Assembly (NCBI RefSeq): GCF_964340395.1
Contig: NC_135555.1
Coordinates: forward strand, 3,706,001-3,770,000
Length of the DNA: 64,000 nucleotides
Reading direction: 5' to 3'
DNA from: Glandiceps talaboti
Taxonomy: Eukaryota; Hemichordata; Enteropneusta; Spengelidae
Shown here in pieces: positions 39,771-51,167 of the stretch (position 1 is its first letter; every line of letters begins with the position of its first letter). A program made the translations under genes and the position numbers. The notes beneath the pieces were generated by a model. The model was not told the DNA's origin, did not search any database, and saw only the letters and a list, made by a program, of their open reading frames with translations.

Positions 39771-41418
39771 ACTATAGGTACCTGCTATTAATAGTAGGTG
39801 ATTTACAATGTTGAATTGTCGATTGATTAGATGTACACCGAAGAAAAAACGTCGCGACGTTGAAACAAGAGACTCGTCTAGTCTTTTTTAAATCAAATTT
39901 GTCTGTCGCGTACTCAATTCATAGCACTGTGACATTTGCAGGTGAGCTACAGCGCTCAACAATTGCACTGAAAAAAATACGACTCCAGACAGGAAGCTGT
40001 TTTGATATCAGTATCATCAACTCTCGGAGGACGATGTGAGCTCTTAATGGGGGAGCGGGGTGTTTGGTAACAAGGCTACAAGGTTGTCAAAATAATAAGG
40101 AAAACAACCATGAAACAATGTTGCAGCTGCATCTGTATCTGTAAATGATGTTAGGACTTTTGGTTTATTCTGCACTTAAATATTTTTTTCTTTATCTTTG
40201 ATGGATATTTCCCTTTGGTTGTATTTCAATTTATAGTTAACCGTGACGTACTATGTAGTCAGGGTCACGTGGGGTATTGGGCATGCATTCTTTATTCCAC
40301 ATTATGTATTAAAGTTCACTATTATCGCTGATCGAAATCGTATACCATTTTCAAAGCACACTAAATGGACCTATATACACTTATAGATGATATAATTTAT
40401 AGACGATAATTTTATCCCTCAAATTACTTCCCTGATTACACGTACTAAATAAACATATTTTATTTTGATAAGTCGAAAATTTACCGGCTATATAATTGCT
40501 CCCCAGGCTGGTTTTGTACAGGTTACTTGAAAACAATAGTGTGCCGTTAGGCCTAATTACTTTAATAACAAATGTTGGAGCTGTGGAGGTGGAATTTGAA
40601 TTTTCATGTAGAATGGGCGTATTAAACCGGGGCTGCTCACCTAAGGTCACCGCACGAGCCATGGAGGTAGAATTTTAATTTCCACGTATTGTGAACTGAA
40701 CCCGATCACCTGGCTAGGTCAGGCTGCAGAACAAGTTCAGACGTGGTGCGAGCAGAGTTTCAGAAGACTTATAAGTAAATGTCAAAAACGGGAAAATGTC
40801 ATGGTATGTTTATGTTCAAGGCGAGCTTGAAGTTCGTGTTGAAAAATACGATTCCCTGGGTACGATTCTCGAGATTATTTCGTTGTTGTTTGGTTATCAC
40901 CTACTACTACGGAAACCGAGTTATAGGCAAACTATTTAAAGACACAAACTAAATATATTGTTGTTATGTGTGGTAGATTACACAAGTGGGTGATTGTGAT
41001 GCCTTGATCATGTATATACAATCGCCGTGTAATCAAGACAATGTAGACACCGAATCAGATTGAATGAATGAATGAATGGCCACTTGTGACTTGAGGAAAA
41101 CTTGATATCAAAGAATTCACCCGCGACTGTTTGTGTAATTGCACCAACGTTCATTACAGTAATAGCTGGTTTATCAACATGTATGTAGTTGTTTGCGTAT
41201 ATCTTAGTTTGAATATTCTTTGATTTCCACGGTAGTAACTAAGCCTTCAATCCATTACAGAAAATATATAGGGGACTGAACTTTGACACAGACTGACTTT
41301 GAATTATTCTGGATGCCAACTGTGGTTTCTAACTGTGAGTGAAGGTAGATGGTATAAATAATAACGATACTGTATAGGAACCAAGACTAGACTAACTATG
41401 AATTGGTCCAAGAGGAGT

Positions 41419-41520
41419 CTCTTCCCCTTACATGTAGGAATATATATTAATCAAAATGTTGTTATATTTAGTCTGTAGACCTGGAAAACAACAATCTATG
41501 AAATATTACACGCCCCTGTG
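41419..41520 (-). mobile_element. Truncated second copy of the hAT-like MITE
   Basis: Reverse-orientation match to positions 36532-36636: the intact outer TIR (ending ACACGCCCCTGTG at 41520) plus interior with CTTACATGTAGGAATATATA, differing at a few positions. The other half is missing beyond about 41419, so no second TIR or target duplication remains. Confidence 0.8.
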
Positions 41521-41847
41521 TTGTGTAAGGGATGATGTGCGTTATCTTTATTGATTGTGTCTATCTTAACTCAACATGAAACCTTGTGATCAGTCTCACT
41601 GATCTTGATACATAGCATTTGCAAGCTAAGATGAAATCTCCTGTAACATTGTAATTTTAGATAGTTGTGGAAGCCTTCTAAACATTTTGTGACAAGTACA
41701 CTTTTAACATTGTATGCAACCCCCCCCCAACCGTTTATTGAAAGGGTGAGTCTCCAAAGGATCTCATATAAACTTCACAAAGTACATTTTTCATATCTTC
41801 AATTTTATGAAACTGTAACAAGAATAGTAGCTTGACATTTTTTTTAT

Positions 41848-41884
41848 TTAATCATAGACCCTACACGATAGGTCTATGATTTAA
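41848..41884. repeat. Short perfect hairpin
   Basis: ATCATAGACC and GGTCTATGAT pair across a 10-nt loop (CTACACGATA), extended by TTA/TTTAA with one bulge. Function unknown. Confidence 0.6.
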
Positions 41885-42036
41885 TACAGCTTTGTCAATG
41901 TCAAGTTTACATTTTTACAATTAGATCTAAAGGGTTTGATTTATGTCGGGTTATAAGCATATATATGCAAAGCATGCCGAATGAAAACGAAGTGTCCACA
42001 TTGCCCAAATGTGTACGTCAGTGTTTTAATGCGTTG

Positions 42037-42038
<2 letters not shown>

Positions 42039-42096
<58 letters not shown>

Positions 42097-42146
42097 AGAG
42101 AACAGAGAGACACACACAGACACACAGACACACACACACACACACG

Positions 42147-42191
<45 letters not shown>

Positions 42192-42206
42192 GCACGCACG
42201 CACACA
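42039..42206. repeat. (CA)n microsatellite with GAGA, CAGACA and CGCA interruptions
   Basis: About 165 bp: a pure CA block, an AGAGAG/CACAGACA block, a second CA block and a CGCA-rich end. The Thr-His and Cys-Val frames here (41941-42367) are artefacts. Confidence 0.97.
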
Positions 42207-43356
42207 TACATATACACTATGTATACACAAAAACATATGATATGATAGTGAGGGTGGCGACAATCAGCTAGACAGTATAGTGACGTCGATTTGTTTATCC
42301 ACTGCATATAACTTACATGGACAACACGTACATATATAAATAACCAAGTAAGCAAGGATTCGAACAATATTATAACATCATTATGATAATTTATTGAGCA
42401 GACTGAGTGAGTACGTAGACTTGTTTACCCAGTGTAAAATATCGGGTTATTGGGTGTTATTGCCATTTACAAATCTACCGTGCGTATCAAACACGTGTAA
42501 CTGAATGAGACGAACGTTTGTCATCAATATAAAGCGAACCTGCATTACTAAATTATTCTTTATCTGGACAACCCTAGAAACATCCCAACCCAATATTAGA
42601 GTGAGGTACCGGTTTTTGCGTTAAGGGGTGGGCATGGGGGTGGGGGCGAAATGCCCATGTGGATAAGAAAGTTAATGGATATTTATTTTAATTGATAAAA
42701 CAACTTTACTAGATTGAAACAAACAGGTGTGCCAAAGTATATATGTGTGACTTAATAAAATAACCTAGTAAACGTGTTTAAAATTTGGTACATACAGAGG
42801 CTCCAGGTTTACTGCACATCCGCCTAGACACAGACACAGAGAGACGGACAATTTACCATGCCTACATCATTACTTATTGAACCCCGGTTAAATTGTGCTG
42901 AAAAAAATGACCACCTTTGGGAGTCTAGTCTGGGCAAAACGTTTAAACATACTCTAGGGAAATGGCAACTAATTAGTTTTAAAACAATACTGATTAGTTT
43001 CAATGTGAAATGACTGAGTCGGAACAGAGCTTGCTCCTTTGGAAGATTAATTCAAACAGCCGTCCACGGAGTTCACTGACATATTGTTGTAACTGTCGTG
43101 TTATAAATTCAACAGCTGAGGAATAGTGAATCGACTTGTGTTCTGTCTTCAATATCAATACATTCTCTCGCGCATCAAAAAGTGAATGAATGTGTGAATC
43201 CGAGATTAGCCATATAACAATGGAAGGGAAACCGTACATACATTGATGTAGGCTTCTTTTGATATTGATCTTTTACCGTCTCTCTTAATGGTTTCGCCCA
43301 CTCAAACAATTGCATTGTTATGCATGGCCATATCAAATTAACCCGACGGGCGTGTT

Positions 43357-43370
43357 GTTGCTATGGCTAC
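43357..43370 (+). promoter_or_regulatory. RFX X-box in CIMIP1 promoter
   Basis: GTTGCTATGGCTAC matches the RFX consensus RYYNYYATRRNRAC at 13 of 14 positions (only the 12th differs) and has the expected imperfect dyad. It lies 135 bp upstream of the CIMIP1 ATG, within the distance usual for RFX-regulated cilium genes. RFX control is inferred from motif, position and gene identity. Confidence 0.7.
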
Positions 43371-43504
43371 CTGGGCTTTCACCTCTTAGCCCTGCCATTG
43401 CATACGTGTTGCCTATACACAAGCGCCGAGGTTGTACTTTTTGGCTAAATTATTCGTAGGAAAGCGACTGAATTTACCCCGATTTAAGTTAACTGGTGAC
43501 AAGT

Positions 43505-43569
43505 ATGGCTGAAAAAGCCGGTGGTAAGGCACTAGCAGGGTTCAACTTTGTGGCTCAAGACCAAATCTG
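43505..43569 (+). CDS. CIMIP1: CIMIP1 coding exon 1
   Basis: Encodes residues 1-21 plus two bases of Trp22. The donor is GTAGGT at 43570. The next GT (43574) would include an in-frame TAG, so the upstream donor is the only one that keeps the frame open. An unspliced read stops at 43571. Confidence 0.9.
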
Positions 43570-46500
43570 GTAGGTAAAAGGTGGAAACAACACCCGCGTC
43601 GTCCATGTTTATACTGTCTGATTTGTGTTACTCGCTTTGGAAATTAACATTTGTTTACTATCTTCAATAGGAAAGATCACATAAAATACGAAGAAGACGC
43701 CGCCAAGATATGGCCACAACAGTGGGGATTTCTTAAGACCAGTTACAAAGACGTGAGTTATACGTTCTTTAATTTAACACGACGTTTGGGATATCCTTTA
43801 GGGAAATATGTCGGGACAAATTGTTTGCGTAGGCAACGATAAATGATTCGACCTATCGGCCTTTTTGTAACGTCTTTGCAGCGAGGCAGTCGATCGTGGT
43901 CGATCAGACACTGCCAGGGGAATAATCGCACTATCCAGAGGCGACACAGAATATTTACCATCTGTCCGCTTTGATTATAAAGCCAAACTACAAGTAAAAC
44001 TTTTTTTGAAAAATCGACAATCTTTTTATGTCGTTTGGCCAACGAGATATTAACAGTGAATCTCTTCGACAGAGTTATGGAATGTACTGTTTGGTCGTTC
44101 TGCAAAATCTGACATATTAAATTCCTGTCGAAGCAATTAATGTTAATGCGATAACGGAATAGGTGTATATCTAGTAAACGTTACAATGTAGCCCATAATA
44201 ACAACATTCGTTGTCAAGTTATACATCTGTTTCCACACGTATTGCCAGAATCCTCAATTAATGTAATGTGTCGTCTTAAACAAACTACCCTACCTCCGAG
44301 TGGGTATCTGATTTTAATGAATCAACGGTGTAAAAAAAACTTGTGCGATAAAAAAATAATCATATACCTCAGATTATATTACATTGGCAGGTATACATAG
44401 TCAGGCAGCCAACTGTTGATGGCTCTTGTTATCGATCACCATGTGATTATTTACCGCCATGTTTACTGCAGTTGGGAAAAAGTCGAGTGTAAAATTTTGT
44501 GGAAATACACGGGAAATGTCTTGATTGGTCAAATAAATAACGCACAGTGTACAAGTGTGTGAGACTTCAAGAAATCGTTTATCACGCTCACTAATCGGTT
44601 ATTCATATCGCACGAGATAGCTAAAATCAAACAAAGGAGTTCATAGATGTTTTGATGTTTGTCTTGGTAACCGAAAACCTTTGGCCTTTGGTGAACGCTG
44701 TCTATGAACAGTCATACTGGTAAACGCAGCGGTAGCTCATAAATGTACTAGAAGAGAGAGAGGGAGAGTTTGCATATAAAGTGCTTGGATGTTGCACTTT
44801 GATTTACAACTGGCCTTGGCATTATGAGCACAGTTTGTACATCCGATGTTATTACTCAATATATTCAAATAAGTTCGAGTGAACGGAACGAAAGAACGGA
44901 GACACTTTCTGGAGCCAATATATTCTGATATCAAACTATGTTGATAGAAATCAGACAAAGGGCAAAGACAGATGAAGGATTTATAAAATAAAGAAAAAGG
45001 AACAGTTTCTTTGGCCAGATTCAGTCTGATGCGTTTAAAATTCATGAGCTATTAGGAACGGCACTCGGAAGTACCACGGGAAATATCCGGTCTAGACAAT
45101 GAATTCACCTCGTTATCATTTCACTAAACACACTGTCTGCATTTCCACCACCTGTTGATGGACGTAATGTAGAGCCATATAAATAAAAGTTATTGTTACG
45201 ACGATTAATCAAGTTGAATTTTTTTCTACACCCATCATATACTTATAGAAAATATTTTTAGAATGAAAAAACAAACACTGAAATTTAAGGTCTGTAATCT
45301 GAAAACATAATTTTGGTATACAGAATGAGTAAAAGAATTAAACTTTTGAGAATGTTTTTAACAGCATTTCAGTGTATGTGGTTGACTGGATGGTGAGAAA
45401 GTCCTCAAAATATACCCGAAATTCAGACCACTAAAAACATTTTTTGGTGGTCTGAGCTGTAACCAAATATTTTGTCTGCTTCATTCATTTCTGGATGTTC
45501 AAAAATAAACAAGTGCATCAAAGTCAGGCCTTCAAAGTAATCATAAAATGATGTATAATTCGATCAAAAAGTAAAAAGTATGAACCCAACATAGACAAAT
45601 AAAGATATGGCCATGAAATGGAAAATTTTAACTTTGTATAATTGAACTCAGTTGGATAATAGCCATAGATAATTTGCACCCTGGGAAGTTTTGTGTTATT
45701 TTAGAGGTAGGAACTAAATCACAAGAAATTAGATAGATGACATGGAAAGAAAGTAAGAGTCATGCTGTGTTTATTTTCAAGCACACTTGTAAGCTTTTAT
45801 TTAGCTTGAACTCAAACAAAGAAGCTATTGAATGTTTCTATCTAAGCAATCAGAACTATTGAAATAGATTGTTGCCAGCATCAGGACACACTTACACAAA
45901 GTGTATACTAACCCAAACATGAATTTCAATTAAAATCAAAATATAAATTAAACTCATTAAAGCTTAAAAAGAATCAATTTAATGTAGTATGCAGAAGTTG
46001 TAAACTTTTGCTATTACTTTGTTCAAGAAAATTCCAACCAATACTTTGTTGAATTTGAAAATGAAATTAAGGGGTCTGTCACCATACAACCTTTAGAATA
46101 GAGATCAAATTTATCCCAATATTTACCTGTATTGTTCTTCAAAATGGCCACTAAGCAATGTGATAGGAAGTTATAGATTGATAGTTTTCTTGTAACAAGA
46201 TTATGAGCAACCAAACTTCTGTAATGATTTCAAATATATACCAGGAGCAAACTTCATAAGCCAAACTTTTGGATGAATAGTGACATATACAAAATGGTCC
46301 CTGAGGCATATAGTAAGTCCCAATGTATGAGTAAGAAATCTCAAGGAGGGCTATGAGAATGAGTGTTGTCCATTTGTATGTTAACTTTAGTATGTCTGTC
46401 TGTATGTTCATGTCCAGTTGATCTCTAAATGAACAAGGTGATATGGAACCTGGGACATATATATATCATTGTGGGCTCCTATCACTTGATGGAATGTTGG

Positions 46501-49500
46501 CCATTCTTGTCATGACATCAACTAAATTATGTCTATTTATGCTATATTTCAGAAAGGGAACATTTCAATGATTTGTCACAAGTTATTACTATGATTCTAA
46601 ATATATATGTACATGTTGAATTGAGATTTACCATCATCTAATTCTCAGTACCTGAAATATAATTGTTATGTTTGTAAAAATAACATTCAGTTTCTTGGTC
46701 AACACAATTGACTTTCTGCTCAATCTGCTACACATGCATTATTACAGGCACACATATAAGTCAACCTTCTTGTTCTACTTTGACCCCCTAGCATGAAATA
46801 AACTGTTATTACAGGTACAGAGCATAAATCAACCTTCTTGTTTCTATTTTAACTCTAGCATGAGGTAAAATAGTATTGCAGTTAACGAAAATAAGTCAAC
46901 CATCTTGTTCTATTTTGATCCCCTAACATAGGGTGAAAATGCTGGTACTGAAAGTAGTTCTATTTTGACCCTCTAGCATGCTGTAAAATGTTATTACAGG
47001 TGCTGAGAAGTCAATCTTCTTGTTCTATTTTGACCTCTAGCATGAGGTAAAATGCTATTGCAGGTGCAAAGAATTGAATTATCATTTACACAAAATATTG
47101 TCTTTGGTATAGCATACTGAATTATGTATCTATGTGTTAAACATTTGTTGGAAATCGATTGTCTAACAAGGGCAGATGTTGATACATATACATTTGTACA
47201 TGTGTACATTTGCTTGTTTTGAAAAGGTTGCTTGTCAACATTTTACCAGAACAGAACAAAAAATACCAAAATTTTTAGTGAGGGGCTAATATGATGCATA
47301 TTATATAGATTAGTATATAAAATAATGTCCAATAGGGTACCAATTACACAAAATCATTTAGATGTGCCACAAACATACTATACATGTATTTATTATTTTT
47401 ACATTTTTAGCTCATGTACCAGAGATTACTTACACTGTTGTGCATGCATACTAGTCATATCTACATACACAGCAGTACAATACCGAAAACATTATTGCAT
47501 ATATGAATACAATGAGTGTGCTATCATTCCTTTGTGTACACAATGATGTACAGTATGATTTTTATGGAGTTTTTTAATGTTTGGGTAAACATATACCAGT
47601 ATACAGAACCCCAATGCATGTGAGTGCCAATGTGTATGATGTGGGTACCGGTACTTAGGGACATTTGCATTTATGCTTGCATTGTTTTCTGCTTCACCTT
47701 TATGAGTGTAGTTGACTGCAGCACAGGATTGCAGGCCATGGACAAGACTAGTTCCGCTGAACTATTTCCATGGTCCACATCAGATAACAATTGTCTATTT
47801 CTTTTGTATTCATTTTGTATATTTGTATCATATGTTTCTTTGAAAGTGTAGCTTATTTTTGTTATTTGGTGACATAAATTTCATTCATTCATTCATTCAT
47901 TCATTCATTCATTCATTCATTCATTCAGAAAACATCACAAGCACTAAATCCCTGAATATACCACATTTGCACTTGTATGTAATGGACTAGTGTCATATTA
48001 TTACCTGGTACTTATATTGGTATACATGCATAGTACCTACTACTGGTAATTGCTCTACAGTGTGAATCCTGAAAAGACTACCTGTGTATGTGAGTGTTCA
48101 ATGTACATAAAATCACACGGTTGTCATATTCTGTCATGGTCTTCTTCTCTAACATAGCATTCTCTATTGAATTCATATGTACCGATCTGTCTCCGTAATC
48201 ATAATGAATGGATATATAGAGAAAAGAGCAAACATCAGATCACCAGAGACAAACTTTAATTTCCTGTCCTCCATGTGTATAGTCAGATTGACAAACAAAC
48301 AGGTTGATATGATAGCAAATGTCACCATGCTTTATGACATTTATCTTAAAGTTTGGATATCAACAGTCTAATAATAGTATTAGTAGTCATGCCATCTTGA
48401 ATGTGATTGCAGGTATATATGTGGAAGTATGAGATAAGGAATGTGGTTGTACAATAAATTATTATTATCAAGTCATTACCACAAGGATGCTGTGGTATTA
48501 GTAGGAAATACATTTCAGCACTCATGCACCTCATTGTATAGACTGTCAACAGTTGTCTTGACTTTTTTGTAATTTATCTTTAATACTATTGTTGCCGCTG
48601 AAATTAATAGAATTAAAACATAGTGTGCCAGGACAGGACGTTCAAGTTCCATGAAGTCAAGACGACTGTTCTAACCCACCATACTTCCATGAAGTCGAGA
48701 CAGACACGAGATTATATTTTAGGTCTTAGAATCCTCAGTGAGTGAGTAGCGCGCATTCTGTATAGTATACTGTACATGCTTACTATTGTATGTTATAGGT
48801 TATGTATTTGCACACAACTAGTATTTAAATAAAACATTTCAGAAGGTTTTTGAGGAATACAACAAAATATAATCTGCGTCTGAATACAGACTACTCATTG
48901 TATTAAAACTAATTCATTTTTGTAATGCTTTAGACTTTCTTTAGGCTTCATTAATCAAATATTTTGTTTGTCATCTTTAAATCTTCCCAAAACCTACCAG
49001 GCAGACAGCGAAAAACACAAACACAGAAAAAAACGCAATGCTACATGCAGCATGTCATGTATAATTCACTGTTCTGTTGATTCATTTCTGTTTATACCTA
49101 AATCTACTAGACTGGTGAAATATAAGTTAATAATAATAATAATAAAGTTGATTTTTATATAGTGCTTTCCCACCCAGTCTGGGTGCTCAAAGCACTTGAC
49201 TATTATTACCCGTGGTATGGATCTATAGCATCACAACGGCCCTTTTTACTTCCTCAACTCCCTTGGGAGCTCAGCATACAATCCATTGCAGCTTTTATAA
49301 GTGCATGGGAAAGTATTCACATTGCAACCTCTATCCTACCAGGTCCTATTTATACAACTGGGTTGACTGAGGCACAGTCATGGTTCAAATCTTTCCCAAG
49401 GACTTTAGCCACTCAGAAACAAATGGCATCGATGAGCCTGCAACCTGCAGATTTCAAGCCAGCCACTCTAACCATTCATCCATCATGACTCAACAAGTTG

Positions 49501-51102
49501 ATCTATTTAGGAATATGTGTAGTTTAACTACTCTGAATGTATTTGTATGGTCTTTACATTTACAATAGTATAAAGTACAGCTGTCTGTGGAAATTTTGAG
49601 CAAAACAAAATTTTTTTTCTAAATATATTGGCAAACGTACCTGTATGTGGACAGCAAACAAAGAATTTAGTTGATGGCACCTTACCTGAAATGGGTAACT
49701 GTAGAAGAGAGGGAGAGATATGATTGAGTTCTGTTCATTCAAAAAAGTTCAGTTTCAACTACTATTGTAACTTTAAAATTAAATATTAACCTATTCATCT
49801 ACAGAGTATGTCCTCATGGTACAAATAAAAATTTTCAGTTAATATTTATTTTAATTGGAAAAAAAGCTCAAGTTACAGCTATTTCAGAAACAATTCATTT
49901 ACTGGGGATATTGTCATGGTCTATATTACCACGTTATTGACAAACCAGGGTAGTAATTGTGTAAAACTAACACAGACAACAGCTGTTTTTGGAAATTTTT
50001 TTCACGTAGACCTAATATTTTCCTATTTGTGTTTTGTCTGGATGTTGTGTGCGAAAGGTTAGATATAGAACCATTGAAAATAAATCATTTTGAGTGAATT
50101 AAAATGAAACATTTATGGTTGCTGAGCAGGTGGCTGATAAACACATGCTGGTAGAAACCTCTACTATTAAAGGTCTTGGCTATTATATCTGCGGTTTAGA
50201 ATTTCAAATACCATTTCCTATTTTTCAAAAATTTCATTTCCGGTGACTTGTGTTAAAATTATGCTATATTTAGAAAAGGCTTGGCAAAATATCACCCCTG
50301 AGAAAAGAAATCTACCCCCCCCCCCCCCCCCAGGATAATATTTCCTTATTTCCAAAAGAGGAAAAGATTTTTAATGAGTTTATATTTATACACACAAAAT
50401 GTTGTGTTCTTATCCACACTTTTTGCTTCAGAAAGTGAAGGTAGGGTTTATTAAAAGTCATTTCAGTCAGAAGACTAGAAATTAATTTTCTGACATCATA
50501 GTGAAATAATAATTTGTTCTGAAGGGGAACAAAGATTGGGTTGATTTTAGACTTGCATGTATCACGTTCTTTATGCTTACAGTCATTTTCACCAACTCCG
50601 CATCATGTGACCTCTCCATAAGAGAGTAATAAAGATAGGCAAATGCTGTTTGGAGCTTCTTTATGTTCTCAAAACTGGCCTTAGCATCGTATGGCCATTG
50701 TTTCAAGAAGTGTGAAACTTCTAACTTTGCTTATTTCCCCATAATGCCTCACTCTAGGGTACAGCAAGCCTCTTTTAAGCCAGAATTTTTCTAGCTCTAT
50801 TTTAAAGAGGTTGTGATGTGGGTTGATGGAAATTACTTTTTTGAGTCTCCAAAGCATAAAGAAATATATATATATATATATATATGCACAAGCTGACTCC
50901 CCATTCACATTTGTGAGAATTCATTATAGTAGACAGGTTTCGCAATTTAACCCTTGTTCATAGATGCGTGAGAGAATATGCAAATTTTCTTGTCAATCGT
51001 TTAGAACAAAAGTTGTCTGCTGGTTAGCACAACTGAACTGATACGGTTCAGTAGTGATATAGGCATGGCAGAGTGTCTGTCTGTCTGTACATGTATGTGT
51101 GG

Positions 51103-51167
<65 letters not shown>

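Larger units (their letters stand above)
36748..43356. other. No gene recognised between MITE and CIMIP1 promoter
   Basis: CpG-rich, AT-moderate DNA without a recognised exon. Contains a 61-bp-spaced direct repeat (GGGTCTGGGTGAAGGAC near 37124, GGGTCTGAGGGAAGGAC near 37185), a 78-bp imperfect duplication (GAGCTGTGGAGGTGGAATTT at 40578, related copy at 40656), poly-C (38013) and poly-G (39450) runs, and the repeats listed separately. Confidence 0.5.
33100..45200. other. CpG-rich domain between CpG-depleted flanks
   Basis: Hand counts of CG: 40 in 33781-34560 and 28 in 43261-43860, against 5 in 1-600, 2 in 45241-45840 and 1 in 53161-53760. The right edge is abrupt near 45200. In invertebrates with mosaic methylation such a block usually marks unmethylated promoter or intergenic DNA and the depleted flanks mark germline-methylated DNA; that reading is inference. 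Confidence 0.65.

Noticed and set aside
42345-42366. GGATTCGAAC, a tRNA box B-like string
   Set aside because: No box A or cloverleaf arms at the right distance.
41941-42367. Thr-His and Cys-Val repeat ORFs on both strands
   Set aside because: CA microsatellite read in frame.
43571-43573. Apparent stop codon shortly after the CIMIP1 start
   Set aside because: It lies in intron 1. The GTAGGT donor at 43570 removes it and restores the frame with exon 2.
49162-49488. 108-codon frame with an ordinary-looking composition
   Set aside because: It is the antisense of a SINE, with the tRNA-like head and the TTA tail at its edges.
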